64,000 bases of DNA from Pseudomonas putida (GTDB lineage: Bacteria > Pseudomonadota > Gammaproteobacteria > Pseudomonadales > Pseudomonadaceae). How positions within the stretch are numbered: position 1 is the stretch's first letter; each line of letters begins with the position of its first letter. Positions 17,242 to 25,782 of this stretch are shown in pieces. The position numbers were made by a program, and so were the translations under genes. The notes under the pieces were generated by a model. It was given only the letters and a program-made list of their open reading frames with translations, ran no database searches and was not told the DNA's origin. The DNA lies in the NCBI RefSeq assembly GCF_028682475.1, contig NZ_JANHLE010000024.1:1-64000 (forward strand), in the 5' to 3' direction.

Positions 17242-18638
17242 AACGTCTGTCGCTGCTGGGTGTGAGCTTGCTGCTGTCGGCCTGCCAGATGGTCGGGCCG
17301 GATTATCAGCTGCCCAAGGATGGCGCGATCCAGCGTGCCGATCTGCAGGGTGAGTTGCGCCAGGATGCCAACAGCGTGGTGTCGGCACCGGTGCCGCAGA
17401 ACTGGTGGCACCTGTATCACGATCAGCGTCTGAACACGCTGGTAAGCCAGGCGCTGGCGGCCAACACCGAATTGCGCGTCGCGGCGGCCAATATCGTCCG
17501 TGCCCGTGCCCAGGTAGAGGAAGCGCAAGCCCAGGGCGGATGGAATGGCGGGGTGAAACTGGGGGCGCAGCGTTTGCAGGAATCCGGTGAAGCCTTCCTG
17601 CTGCCGGAGAAGGTACCGGTGGCGAACATCGGCGAAGCCATCCTCAGCGCGTCCTACCAGTTCGACCTCTGGGGCACACTCAAGCGTGGCGTCGAAGCGG
17701 CCCAGGCCAATGCCGACGCAACCCAGGCCGCTGCCGATACCGCACGCATTACCCTGGTGGCCGACGTGGTACGCGCCTACACCCAGGTGTGTGCAGCCAA
17801 CGAGGAGTACCACATCGCGCGGGAGTCGCTGGACTTGCAGGAGCAGAGCGTGACCCTGGTTCAGCGTCTGCGCGACGCCGGGCGTGGCGACGAAACCCAG
17901 GTGACCCGTTCACAGACCCAGTTCAAGTCGCTGCGTGCCGAACTGCCGCGTTACCAGGCCGCACGTGAGGCAGGTTTGTATACCCTGTCGATGCTGCTGG
18001 CCAAACCGGTGGCGCAGTTGCCGGCCGGTACCGCCGATTGCGCCGAGCTGCCGCACATCGCCCAGGTGCTGCCGGTGGGGGATGGCGCCGCACTGCTCAA
18101 GCGGCGTCCGGACATCCGTCAGGCCGAGCGCGGCCTGGCGGCGGCCACGGCGACCATCGGCGTGGCTACCGGTCAGCTTTACCCGGACATCAGCATCGGT
18201 GCGCAGGTCGGCACCATCGGTATCCTGGAGAATCTTGGCGAACCGGCGACCAACCGCTGGGGCTTTGGCCCGGCGTTGACCTGGACCGTGCCGACCAATG
18301 GTTCGCGCGCACGCATCCGCGGGGCCGAGGCCTCGACCCAGGCGGCGCTGGCGCATTTCGACGGGGTGGTACTCAACGCCATCCGCGAAACCCAGACCAG
18401 CCTGGCGCAGTACAGCGCGTTGCTGGAGCGGCGTGATGCCCTGGCCGATGCTGAACGCTCGGCGCAGCAGGCGGCCGAGCATACCCACCGTTTCTACCGG
18501 GCGGGGCGCGAGTCGTTCCTGGCGGATTTGCAGGCGACGCGGACTTATACCGATATGCGTGCGCAACTGGCGATGGCCAATACACAGGTGGCGATGGGGC
18601 AGATCGGTCTATTCCTGGCCTTGGGCGGTGGTTGGTAG
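17238..18638 (+). CDS. NodT/OprM-family outer-membrane efflux lipoprotein
   Basis: Outer-membrane channel of the exporter, 466 aa. A lipoprotein signal with lipobox LLSAC (Cys about residue 16) is followed by MVGPDY, the hallmark N-terminus of NodT-family lipoproteins, and two OEP repeats; NWWHLYHDQRLNTLV and RRPDIRQAERGLAAATA are diagnostic. ATG 17238 overlaps the HlyD stop by 4 bp. Last gene of the marR operon; a REP pair begins 10 bp after the stop. Confidence 0.9.
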   Translation: MKRLSLLGVSLLLSACQMVGPDYQLPKDGAIQRADLQGELRQDANSVVSAPVPQNWWHLYHDQRLNTLVSQALAANTELRVAAANIVRARAQVEEAQAQGGWNGGVKLGAQRLQESGEAFLLPEKVPVANIGEAILSASYQFDLWGTLKRGVEAAQANADATQAAADTARITLVADVVRAYTQVCAANEEYHIARESLDLQEQSVTLVQRLRDAGRGDETQVTRSQTQFKSLRAELPRYQAAREAGLYTLSMLLAKPVAQLPAGTADCAELPHIAQVLPVGDGAALLKRRPDIRQAERGLAAATATIGVATGQLYPDISIGAQVGTIGILENLGEPATNRWGFGPALTWTVPTNGSRARIRGAEASTQAALAHFDGVVLNAIRETQTSLAQYSALLERRDALADAERSAQQAAEHTHRFYRAGRESFLADLQATRTYTDMRAQLAMANTQVAMGQIGLFLALGGGW

Positions 18639-18648
18639 ACCACTGCCT

Positions 18649-18719
18649 GTGGGAGCGGGCTTGCCCCGCGATGCGATCTGACAGATACACCGCAATCGCG
18701 GGACAAGCCCGCTCCCACC
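18649..18719. repeat. REP pair between convergent operons
   Basis: Two inverted REP units, GTGGGAGCGGGCTTGCC... and its complement (right copy with one change, GGGAC for GGGGC), lie between the converging NodT and stomatin genes. Confidence 0.9.
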
Positions 18720-18726
18720 GGGTACC

Positions 18727-19473
18727 TCACTTATCCACAAACCCCTTGAGCATCTCGATCGGCAACGGAAAAATGATTGTCGACGACTTGTCCCCGGCAA
18801 TCGTGCCCAGGGTCTGCATATACCGCAGTTGCATGGCCCCCGACTGGCGCCCGAGCATTTCCGCGGCCTGCATCAATTTCTCCGAGGCCTGCAATTCCCC
18901 TTCGGCATGAATCACCTTGGCCCGCCGTTCGCGCTCGGCTTCAGCCTGGCGGGCAATGGCGCGAATCATCGATTCATTGAGGTCAACATGCTTGATCTCG
19001 ACGTTGGCCACCTTGATGCCCCAGGCGTCGGTTTGCGCGTCCAGCACCTGGCGGATGTCCAGGTTCAAGCGTTCGCGCTCGGCCAGCAACTCATCCAGCT
19101 CATGCTTGCCGAGCACCGCGCGCAAGGTGGTCTGCGCCAGCTGGCTGGTGGCCATGAGAAAGTCCTCGACCTGGATGATCGCCTTCTGCGGGTCGAGCAC
19201 GCGAAAGTACAGCACCGCATTGACCTTGACCGAGACGTTGTCGCGGGTGATCACGTCCTGCGGCGGCACATCGAGTACCACCGTACGCAGGTCGACCCGG
19301 ACCATCTGCTGGACCCCGGGAATCAGCAACACCAGCCCCGGCCCCTTGACCCGCCAGAAGCGCCCGAGCTGGAACACCACGCCCCGTTCGTACTCGCGCA
19401 GAATGCGAAACGCCGACAGTAACAGCACCGCAGCAAATGCCAGCAGCGCACCAATGCCCAGTTCGAAGAACAT
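18727..19473 (-). CDS. SPFH/stomatin-like (slipin) membrane protein
   Basis: A 248-aa protein with an N-terminal membrane segment (about residues 4-22) and an SPFH/band-7 domain (REYERGVVFQLGRF to ALGKHELDELLAERERLN), the slipin class found beside nfeD. These proteins form oligomers in membrane microdomains and are thought to be regulated or cleaved by the partner NfeD protease. ATG 19473 has GGAGA 7 bases upstream; the longer upstream frame would overlap nfeD. It begins 2 bp after the nfeD stop, so the pair is translationally coupled. Confidence 0.9.
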   Translation of the reverse strand: MFFELGIGALLAFAAVLLLSAFRILREYERGVVFQLGRFWRVKGPGLVLLIPGVQQMVRVDLRTVVLDVPPQDVITRDNVSVKVNAVLYFRVLDPQKAIIQVEDFLMATSQLAQTTLRAVLGKHELDELLAERERLNLDIRQVLDAQTDAWGIKVANVEIKHVDLNESMIRAIARQAEAERERRAKVIHAEGELQASEKLMQAAEMLGRQSGAMQLRYMQTLGTIAGDKSSTIIFPLPIEMLKGFVDK

Positions 19474-19475
19474 TT

Positions 19476-20861
19476 TCAGTCTCCTTGCGCCACAGCGTCG
19501 GCTGCGGCGCTGACGTCCAGAAGTACGCCCTTGCGTGAAACCACCCGGACGTGTTGCCCCACCTGCAGCGGCGTCTGGCTGTACGCCTGCCACTGCTCAC
19601 CTTGCACCTGCACCGAGCCGATGTATGGATCGCTGTCATTCACCGCCATGACCGTGGCCAGGCTGCCGACCAGCCCGGCATCGCCACTGACCAGCGCGCG
19701 CTTGCGCGCTTTGATGGCCATGCCCAGCACACCGCCGAGCAATAGCGCCGAGAACAGTGCGAGAAACAAAATCAGCGGCAGCGGAATGCCGAAGCCGGGC
19801 ACATCGGTGTCCATCAGGATCACCGCGCCCACCACAAAAGCGACGATGCCGCCAAAGCCGACCACACCGAAGCTGGGCATGAACGCCTCGGCAATCATGA
19901 AGGCCAGGCCGAGCAGAATCAGCGCCGCCCCGGCGTAGCTCACCGGCAACAGCTGCAAGGCATACAGCGCCAGCAACAGGCAGATACCGCCGATCACCCC
20001 GCCGACCCCGGAGCCGGGGCTCATGAACTCGAACATCAGGCCGTAGACGCCAATCATGATCAGGATCAGCGCGACACTGGGATTGGTGATCACCGCCAGC
20101 AGGCGTGTGCGCCAGTCTGGTAGGCGCTCGATCACCGGCGCGGCGGCGGTCTGCAACTGCACGGTTTTCCCCGCGGCTTCCAGGGACTTGCCGTCGAGCT
20201 GGCGCAACAAGTCGGGCAGATCGTTGGCGATCTGGTCGATCACCTTCAGGCGCAGGGCTTCGCTGGCAGGCAGGCTGACGGCTTCACGCACGGCCTGCTC
20301 GGCCCAGTCGGCGTTACGCCCGCGCATCTGCGCCAGGCTGCGGATGTAGGCGGCGGCGTCGTTGACCTGCTTGCGGGTCAAGGTGTCCTGCTCGCTCGGC
20401 GCCGCTTGCTTGTCGCCGGTGGGCGCTGCCGGTGGCGCGCCAGGGTCTTTCGGGGTGCCGGGGAGGCCGCCGATCTGCACCGGCGTCGCAGCGCCCAGGT
20501 TGGTGCCTGGGGCCATGGCGGCGACGTGGCTGGCGTAAAGGATATAGGTGCCGGCGCTGGCTGCGCGGGCACCACCGGGGGCGACGAAACTGGCCACCGG
20601 CACGGGGCTGGCGAGGATCGCCTTGATGATCTCGCGCATCGAACTGTCCAGCCCGCCTGGGGTGTCGAGGCGGATCACCACCAGTTGCGCCTGGTCGGTT
20701 TCGGCCTGGTGCAGACCACGAATCAGATAATCGGCACTGGCCGGCCCGATGGCGTCGTTAATACTCAGTACCAGCACCGATTGGCCGGGCGCCGCCTGGC
20801 CAGCAGGCAGCGTGCCGAGCAAGAGCAGCAAGAGCAGATGCCGACACCAGCGAGCGATCAC
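19476..20861 (-). CDS. NfeD-family membrane serine protease
   Basis: A 461-aa protein with a signal peptide (about residues 1-23), a ClpP-like serine protease domain (IRLDTPGGLDSSMREII and GARAASAGTYIL, Ser in ASAG as nucleophile, with a Lys downstream in TRKQVND as probable base), about four or five transmembrane helices (about 250-380) and a C-terminal NfeD OB-fold (about 395-460). Archaeal homologues cleave the C-terminus of stomatin, the product of the next gene. A proline/alanine-rich insertion lies between the two halves. The GTG start at 20861 has no good Shine-Dalgarno. Confidence 0.88.
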   Translation of the reverse strand: MIARWCRHLLLLLLLGTLPAGQAAPGQSVLVLSINDAIGPASADYLIRGLHQAETDQAQLVVIRLDTPGGLDSSMREIIKAILASPVPVASFVAPGGARAASAGTYILYASHVAAMAPGTNLGAATPVQIGGLPGTPKDPGAPPAAPTGDKQAAPSEQDTLTRKQVNDAAAYIRSLAQMRGRNADWAEQAVREAVSLPASEALRLKVIDQIANDLPDLLRQLDGKSLEAAGKTVQLQTAAAPVIERLPDWRTRLLAVITNPSVALILIMIGVYGLMFEFMSPGSGVGGVIGGICLLLALYALQLLPVSYAGAALILLGLAFMIAEAFMPSFGVVGFGGIVAFVVGAVILMDTDVPGFGIPLPLILFLALFSALLLGGVLGMAIKARKRALVSGDAGLVGSLATVMAVNDSDPYIGSVQVQGEQWQAYSQTPLQVGQHVRVVSRKGVLLDVSAAADAVAQGD

Positions 20862-20891
20862 CTGAATTCACCCGGTTTGTGCGTGTCCAAT

Positions 20892-20930
20892 AAGTTTAGT
20901 CGGCTGCCCGAGGCAGCACGGCCTAAACTT
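20892..20930. promoter_or_regulatory. Two-tier hairpin in the nfeD-ybaK divergent gap
   Basis: Perfect outer arms AAGTTTAG/CTAAACTT (20892-20899, 20923-20930) enclose perfect inner arms GCTGCC/GGCAGC with a 3-nt loop. The element lies between two divergent starts, 34 bp from the YbaK ATG, and could be an operator or a 5' UTR hairpin. No U-run follows on either strand, which argues against a terminator. Confidence 0.45.
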
Positions 20931-20964
20931 CAGAAGTGGGGGGAGCTATCTGCGGAGGTGCATC

Positions 20965-21423
20965 ATGCGTATGGCAAAAACCCTGCAGCAGTGCCTGGAC
21001 AAGGCCGGCTGCGATTACGACGTTGTTTCTCACCCACACTCAGCCACCAGCCTTGAGTCGGCCCGTATGGCCGGGGTGCCGGCCGAGCGGGTGGCCAAGT
21101 CGGTCATGCTCGACGACCGTCATGGCAACTACCTGATGGCGGTACTGCCGGCCAACCGTCACCTGGACATGAGCAAGGTACAGGCCACCGGTCAGTGGCA
21201 CATGACCTCTGAAAGCAACCTGCCCCACCTGTTCGGCGACTGTGAGCGGGGCGCCATCCCGGCGCTGGGTGATGCGTATTCGATCAAGATGCTGGTGGAC
21301 CCGACGCTGACCCGCCAGGGTGATATCTATGTCGAGGCCGGCGATCACGACCACCTGATCCACATGAACATGACGCAGTACCTGAAACTGGTGCCGAACG
21401 CCGAAGTGCGCGAGGTGTGCTGA
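20965..21423 (+). CDS. YbaK/aminoacyl-tRNA editing-domain protein
   Basis: A free-standing 152-aa YbaK/ProX-type domain. This superfamily hydrolyses misacylated tRNA (Cys- or Ala-tRNA-Pro and relatives). Visible family features are the substrate region VVSHPHSATSLESARMAG, the conserved Lys in ERVAKSVML and the GAIPALGDAY loop. Start ATG 20965 has GCGGAGG 8 bases upstream. It is divergent from nfeD and followed 60 bp later by the DUF2789 gene. The exact tRNA substrate is not predictable. Confidence 0.85.
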   Translation: MRMAKTLQQCLDKAGCDYDVVSHPHSATSLESARMAGVPAERVAKSVMLDDRHGNYLMAVLPANRHLDMSKVQATGQWHMTSESNLPHLFGDCERGAIPALGDAYSIKMLVDPTLTRQGDIYVEAGDHDHLIHMNMTQYLKLVPNAEVREVC

Positions 21424-21483
21424 TGATCAACCCACTGCCAGGCTGGCGTCGTGGACGACCGGTCTGGCCCCAAGGAGTGCCCC

Positions 21484-21723
21484 ATGGAAGCATCGACGCA
21501 TAAGTTTTCCGAACTGTTCAAACAGCTTGGCCTGCCCGACGATCCGGTCGGCATCGATCAATTCATCACTAGCCATTCACCGCTCAAAAGCGACATAAAA
21601 CTGGTCGACGCGCCGTTCTGGACGCAGAGCCAGCGGGCGTTTTTGAAAGAGAGTATCGAGGAAGATGCCGACTGGGCGGTGATGTTCGATCAGCTCAATG
21701 AGGCCCTGCGAAATAAACGCTGA
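21484..21723 (+). CDS. DUF2789-family small protein
   Basis: A 79-aa acidic cytoplasmic protein starting MEASTHKFSELFKQLGLPDD and containing the FIxSHxPL pattern of DUF2789, a family widespread in gamma-proteobacteria with unknown role. ATG 21484 has AAGGAG 8 bases upstream; the longer in-frame start at 21451 has no such site. Confidence 0.8.
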   Translation: MEASTHKFSELFKQLGLPDDPVGIDQFITSHSPLKSDIKLVDAPFWTQSQRAFLKESIEEDADWAVMFDQLNEALRNKR

Positions 21724-21787
21724 GTGGCACCGATACCGGCGATTGGCGTTGCTATGCTCAGGAAAAAACAACAGGGGGGATAGCGCA

Positions 21788-22426
21788 ATGAAAGATCCCT
21801 ATGCCGTCGGTTTCTGGTGTGCCGTAACCGCCTTGGGCCTGCTGACCGCCGGTTATTTCTATGGTGTCAAAGAAGCGTATCAACTGAACCAGGCGCTGGT
21901 GTTTCTCTACGCCGCCGCTGGCGTGATTGGGGCGCTGGCGCTGACGGCACTGGCCTGGATAGCCTGGCAGCAGTTGCGGGTCAGCAAGCGCCAGCTGGCC
22001 CAGGGGCGCACGCTGGTTGCGATCTGGAACACCAAGGTTGCCTTGCGCCGGGTCGAGACGGTGTTCGACCGCTACTTCTGGGGCAGCTACTGGCAGCCGG
22101 GGCGGACCTTTCAGGAAGTTATGGGCGAGCTTGAAGGCACGCCGCTGGAGCAGAGCCTTGAAGCCCTGAAGCGCCAGTGCCGGGAACTCGACAAGGAAAC
22201 CCACGACCTGCGCCGCCACTGGCTGGACAACGCCCGTGAACTCTCCACCGTGGCCACCGCCATGGCCCGCGAGCGTTATCAGCTGGACCTGTGTGATTCA
22301 CAGCAAAGCAGCGGGCGCGGGGGCGCGGTACTCAACCGCGACCTGGAAGTGCTGGTGTACACCTGGTCGGCGCGCCTGCGCAGCTTCGACCACCAGCTCG
22401 ATGAGCTGGAGACCGAATACCGCTGA
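21788..22426 (+). CDS. Hypothetical protein with two N-terminal transmembrane helices
   Basis: A 212-aa conserved-looking protein. Two transmembrane segments (about residues 7-25 and 36-59) are followed by a charged, mostly helical cytoplasmic region (about 65-212) with likely coiled coil near the end (LRSFDHQLDELETEYR). ATG 21788 has AGGGGGG 10 bases upstream; earlier in-frame starts run into DUF2789. I do not recognise the family. It converges with the CBS-domain gene, 16 bp apart. Confidence 0.7.
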   Translation: MKDPYAVGFWCAVTALGLLTAGYFYGVKEAYQLNQALVFLYAAAGVIGALALTALAWIAWQQLRVSKRQLAQGRTLVAIWNTKVALRRVETVFDRYFWGSYWQPGRTFQEVMGELEGTPLEQSLEALKRQCRELDKETHDLRRHWLDNARELSTVATAMARERYQLDLCDSQQSSGRGGAVLNRDLEVLVYTWSARLRSFDHQLDELETEYR

Positions 22427-22442
22427 GGGGTGCCGCGGCGAG

Positions 22443-22883
22443 TCAATCGCCGCGAATGTACTGTTCCAGTTGCTGGATCATGTTGGCCTGCTCGGCGATG
22501 GCCTCCTTGACCAGGTCACCGATCGACAGCAAGCCCAGCAGCTCGCCGTTCTCCACCACCGGCAGGTGCCGCAGGTGGCTGTTGGTCATCATGCTCATGC
22601 AGTAATCGATGTTTTGGTGCGGGTCCACCGTGATCACCGGCGCGCTCATGATTGCGCTGACCGGCGTACCTACTGACGAGCGGCCCTTGAGCACCATCTT
22701 GCGCGCGTAGTCGCGCTCACTGACGATCCCCACCACCTGGCCGCCCTCGACCACCGGCAAGGCGCCGACGTTCTTCTCGGCCATCAGCCGCAGTGCATCG
22801 AGCACCATCTGCTCGGGGCCAATAGTATGCACCTGGTGATGCTTCTCGGCTTTGGTTTTCAGGAGCTGTGCCACGGTTTTCAT
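22443..22883 (-). CDS. CBS-domain-pair protein
   Basis: A 146-aa cytoplasmic protein made of two CBS domains (about residues 8-70 and 75-135; VSERDYARKMVLKGRSS and HLRHLPVVENGELLGLLSIGD). Such stand-alone pairs bind adenosine nucleotides as energy sensors; the partner is unknown. ATG 22883 is chosen, with AGAGG close upstream; the 22 extra residues of the longer frame (from 22949) look untranslated. Confidence 0.85.
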   Translation of the reverse strand: MKTVAQLLKTKAEKHHQVHTIGPEQMVLDALRLMAEKNVGALPVVEGGQVVGIVSERDYARKMVLKGRSSVGTPVSAIMSAPVITVDPHQNIDYCMSMMTNSHLRHLPVVENGELLGLLSIGDLVKEAIAEQANMIQQLEQYIRGD

Positions 22884-23008
22884 AGAGGCCTCTGCGATGC
22901 TGGGAGTTGATGACGGCAGATACCTACAGAATCGTGTACAGATGGCCACAGAGCAAGGGAGAAAGCGGCATCGACCCGATTGAAAAACGTCATGGTACCT
23001 GTAACCCC

Positions 23009-23080
23009 GGTAGGAGCGGGCTTGCCCCGCGATTGCGGGCTGTCAGCCACATCGCATCGCGGGGCAAGCCCGCTCCCACC
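23009..23080. repeat. REP pair
   Basis: Two inverted REP units (left GTAGGAGCGGGCTTGCC..., right ...GGCAAGCCCGCTCCCACC) with a short spacer, immediately downstream of the minus-strand DUF6124-like gene and upstream of the CBS gene. Confidence 0.9.
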
Positions 23081-23083
23081 GTG

Positions 23084-23398
23084 TTATCTGTTTAGCGGGT
23101 CCATGGGTCGATCTTCTATGCCATCAAGCAGCGCATCGACCAGGCCCTTGGCCATTTCTACCGAATGCAGGGTCGACCAGAGAAAGTTCTTGCTGGCCGG
23201 ATCGATGTTGTCGAAGGCTTTGTAGCCGGTGTCGTAGGCACAGCTCAGATATAAAGAGGCGTGCACCAGCGCGTCGTGGGCGGCGATGCCGGAGCAGACG
23301 GCGAACAGCGGAGAGTGGCCGGCTTCGCAATTGCCGAAGACGGTGTGGGCGGTGGTGATAGAGGGATCTAGTGGTGGATCGGGAACGATTTTTTTCAT
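23084..23398 (-). CDS. DUF6124/DUF3077-like hypothetical protein
   Basis: A 104-aa protein starting MKKIVPDPPLDPS and containing GHSPLFAVCSGIAAHDALVHASLYL, the pattern of a Pseudomonas-restricted family of small hypothetical proteins found in several copies per genome. Function unknown. The ATG at 23398 lies next to a GAGATTT motif, and the gene is preceded by the long structured leader at 23399-23660. It ends just before a REP pair. Confidence 0.75.
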   Translation of the reverse strand: MKKIVPDPPLDPSITTAHTVFGNCEAGHSPLFAVCSGIAAHDALVHASLYLSCAYDTGYKAFDNIDPASKNFLWSTLHSVEMAKGLVDALLDGIEDRPMDPLNR

Positions 23399-23660
23399 GT
23401 CGAAATCTCAGCTGTGGGGCTGACACCGTCATCCGTTACCACACGAATGGGTGGCAGCTGTGCGCGGGGTGGTAAACCGGTTGAGATTTCAATTCCCGGC
23501 AGGCCCGAAAGCCTCCCACGCACAGCCGCCATAGACTGTATTGAAATCTCAACTCCGGGTTACCACACCCGATCACCGAGTTTTCGGTGACAGGCAGGAG
23601 CCTAGAGGTACGAGTTCCCAGGGACAATCAGACGTCTATCGACAGACCGAGTAGGTTATT
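23399..23660 (-). ncRNA. Structured leader / possible RNA upstream of the DUF6124-like gene
   Basis: No gene fits 23399-23785. On the minus strand the first 260 bp before the ATG are full of pairing elements: TCACCGA-N4-TCGGTGA (23572-23589), CGGGT-N6-ACCCG just before it, and a long interrupted inverted repeat in which TTGAGATTTCAA (23480-23491) pairs with TTGAAATCTCAA (about 23540-23551), extended by GGTAAACCGG/CCGGGTTACC. A third GAAATCTCA sits at 23402-23410. This suggests a regulatory leader or small RNA. I cannot name an Rfam family, and the 3' boundary is a guess. Beyond 23660 I see nothing specific. Confidence 0.45.
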
Positions 23661-23785
23661 TCCTAGGACGCCGATTCAGCCAGCAATTTATCCTATTTCG
23701 AAACATCCCCTAACACCTGCCTTCGCGCAAATCGGCTCCTACCACAGCTGAGGGAGCGCATTCATGCGCCCCCTCGCTCAGACAA

Positions 23786-24019
23786 TTAATCGATGTTGCA
23801 GGTGAGCTGCAGGATATGGTCGTGTTCGTGAATGGTTCTGTTAGCGAGCACTTCAATCGCCGCCACCTGTTCGCTGGTCAGGTTGTATCCTTCATCCCCT
23901 CGCTGGGGCGCTATCCACCCCATGATTGCCGCTAGCTGAGCATCGCATCCGTCAGGCAGAGCGATTTCATAAGCCAGTTGTTCGGTCTCTTTATCGAATG
24001 CTTCAATGATGTATTTCAA
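23786..24019 (-). CDS. DUF7683-like small protein, possible orphan immunity protein
   Basis: A 77-aa acidic protein (MKYIIEAFDKETEQLAYEI) with a pattern seen in small Pseudomonas proteins that often sit beside Rhs or polymorphic toxins. It starts at TTG 24019, preceded by GAGGTGG. No toxin gene is visible here, so an immunity role is only a guess from family habit. Isolated between the leader region and a REP-like hairpin. Confidence 0.6.
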   Translation of the reverse strand: MKYIIEAFDKETEQLAYEIALPDGCDAQLAAIMGWIAPQRGDEGYNLTSEQVAAIEVLANRTIHEHDHILQLTCNID

Positions 24020-24206
24020 GGTTCCACCTCGCGTGCATTGTCCGCATCTTTCGTTTGCTCACCAGTGTTTGGGTTGAAACTACGGGAGATGAAGTTCGTA
24101 ATTTTGAGTTTCCGTGCTCAGATTTCGAAGATGCGTCAGTGCAGGCACCGGAGTGTAGGGCCAGATGCACGAGCGTCGGGTCAAGGGTTGAATGTTCACA
24201 ATTAGC

Positions 24207-24297
24207 TGTAGGAGCGGATTTATCCGCGATGGACTGCGTAGCAGTCCCAGCATTTGGGGCCGCGCTGCGACCCATCGCGGATAAATCCGCTCCTACA
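24207..24297. repeat. REP-like long palindrome (second sequence class)
   Basis: TGTAGGAGCGGATTTATCC... and its exact complement flank a spacer of about 40 bp, itself partly self-complementary (GGACTGCGTAGCAGTCC). This is a different REP class from the GCGGGCTTGCCCCGC type elsewhere in the window. The rest of the 24020-24355 gap shows nothing coding. Confidence 0.8.
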
Positions 24298-24305
24298 TGA
24301 ACCAT

Positions 24306-24334
24306 AAAAAAAGGCCCAGGTTTTCACCTGAGCC
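24306..24334 (-). terminator. Rho-independent terminator of the three-gene envelope operon
   Basis: On the minus strand GGCTCAGGT-GAAA-ACCTGGGCC (one G-T wobble) is followed by seven T. It lies 22 bp past the stop of the lipoprotein gene. Confidence 0.9.
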
Positions 24335-24355
24335 TTCTGGCAACGCAACCAACAC

Positions 24356-24679
24356 TTAAAGCCCGTTAGGCAAGAACCGGGTAGCACCGCTGACATCGTC
24401 GATCTTCTTGATACGGAAGGCCTTGATGCAGGTTTCGTTACGGGTGTTGGTGTCTGGGCAGTACTGTTTGACGAAAGCGCCAAAGTCCATGTCCTGACCG
24501 TTAACGCTGAGCACGCGCTTGAAGTAATCGCCCTGGATGCCCTGGGCCTGACGCGAGGTGGTCATTTCCTGATCAACCACCAGACGGCCGTGCAGGTCGA
24601 CGGTGGGGAACTTGGCTTCTTCCTTGAAGCAACCGCTCAGCAGCAGGCCAGCCGCTACCAGCATAAACAGACGCAGCAT
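24356..24679 (-). CDS. Small predicted lipoprotein
   Basis: A 107-aa protein with a lipoprotein signal and lipobox LLSGC (Cys about residue 17), then a short globular domain with two further Cys (KQYCPD, ETCIKAF) that may form a disulfide. The next residues after Cys are FKEE, compatible with outer-membrane sorting. ATG 24679 has GGAGA upstream. Third gene of an operon with the coiled-coil and glycine-zipper proteins. No recognised family. Confidence 0.75.
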   Translation of the reverse strand: MLRLFMLVAAGLLLSGCFKEEAKFPTVDLHGRLVVDQEMTTSRQAQGIQGDYFKRVLSVNGQDMDFGAFVKQYCPDTNTRNETCIKAFRIKKIDDVSGATRFLPNGL

Positions 24680-24736
24680 GATGTTGTCTCCGCAAGGGTC
24701 GACCCCGGCCTAACGGCCGGGGTAGCCCTGTGATGG

Positions 24737-25267
24737 TTACTTGCCGAACAGGCTGTTGGAGCGATTGACCTCGGCCTTGCCCGCATCTTCGAGCAAGGAC
24801 TTGGTACCGGAGGTCACGTTACGCGCGGAGTCGGCGTTGGACTGGATCACGTCGGTGCGCGCGGCGCTGTCGCGCAGCTCGGCATCGATGTAGTCGTTAG
24901 CCCGTGCAACCTGCGCTTTTTTCGCTTGCAGCTGCAGGCGACGCTCTTCCAGCTCCAGTGCGCGCAGTTCGTCTTCGAAACCTTCTTCACGGGTGCGAAC
25001 GCGTTTCTGCTCGGCGGCTTGCGCCTGCTGCCGTTCGGCGGCGGCTTGCGCAGCGGCACGCTGCGAGGCAGCGCGTTGCTGGCGAGCAGCGGCTTCGCGA
25101 GATTCAGCACGTTGCTGGGCCGCAGCGGCCTGACGCAGGCGCTCGGTTTCCAGGGCGGCTTCTTGCTGTTTGGTCTGCTGTTCGATCTGGTAAAGCTGAT
25201 CGAACTGGCCGGCCGTGGCGGTCATGGCAGACAGTGCGAGGGCGGTGCCCAGAACAATATGCTTCAT
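24737..25267 (-). CDS. Periplasmic coiled-coil protein (DUF5384-like)
   Basis: A 176-aa secreted protein. The signal peptide ends ATAG at about residue 20. Residues 22-125 are a highly charged Ala/Gln/Arg/Glu helix expected to form a long coiled coil, with a short C-terminal tail. The pattern resembles DUF5384. Compositional bias makes homology weak. It lies 11 bp after the glycine-zipper lipoprotein in the same operon, pointing to an envelope role. Confidence 0.7.
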   Translation of the reverse strand: MKHIVLGTALALSAMTATAGQFDQLYQIEQQTKQQEAALETERLRQAAAAQQRAESREAAARQQRAASQRAAAQAAAERQQAQAAEQKRVRTREEGFEDELRALELEERRLQLQAKKAQVARANDYIDAELRDSAARTDVIQSNADSARNVTSGTKSLLEDAGKAEVNRSNSLFGK

Positions 25268-25278
25268 GGCCGGTTGCC

Positions 25279-25782
25279 TCAGCTCTTTTTAGGTTCTGGG
25301 CAGGTAGCATTCGGCTGAATGCGGGTTTCGTTGGACATGGTCATGACCATCAGCGAGATGCCACCCACCTGGAAGTCGCAAGGACGACCCACCTGGGCGG
25401 AGGTGTAGATCTTGCCGCTCTCGGAGTAGCCGATCAGCACGCCTGGCACCAGGGTGGTGTCGTTGACCATCGAGCCTGCGAGGGCGCCTGCGCCACCACC
25501 GGCCACACCACCGACGATAGCGGTGTCTTTGTTCTTGCCGGCACCCAATGCTGCGCCACCCAGAGCGCCCAGCACACCGCCAACCATCATTGCGGCTTTC
25601 TGGTTCTTTTCGTTGCTGACTTTGATCTTGGTCGGCGAGATCGTGAGGATCTTGACGGTCTTGGCTTCTTGCTGGGTGTTCACCTGGCTGGCATCAAACA
25701 CATCGGATTGATACTGCTCGCCGGTCGCCTGGCAACCTACGAGCGAAGCGATAACGGTCAAAGCCAGACAGTGTTTCAGCAT
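25279..25782 (-). CDS. Glycine-zipper outer-membrane lipoprotein
   Basis: A 167-aa lipoprotein with lipobox SLVGC (Cys about residue 16) and a glycine-zipper membrane segment (about residues 65-115: VGGVLGALGGAALGAG and VGGVAGGGAGALAG). It resembles SlyB/Rick_17kDa-type proteins. The ATG at 25782 is favoured because AGGA is 6 bases upstream; the ATG at 25788 is an alternative and still longer starts are unlikely. First gene of a three-gene minus-strand operon ending at 24356. Confidence 0.75.
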   Translation of the reverse strand: MLKHCLALTVIASLVGCQATGEQYQSDVFDASQVNTQQEAKTVKILTISPTKIKVSNEKNQKAAMMVGGVLGALGGAALGAGKNKDTAIVGGVAGGGAGALAGSMVNDTTLVPGVLIGYSESGKIYTSAQVGRPCDFQVGGISLMVMTMSNETRIQPNATCPEPKKS

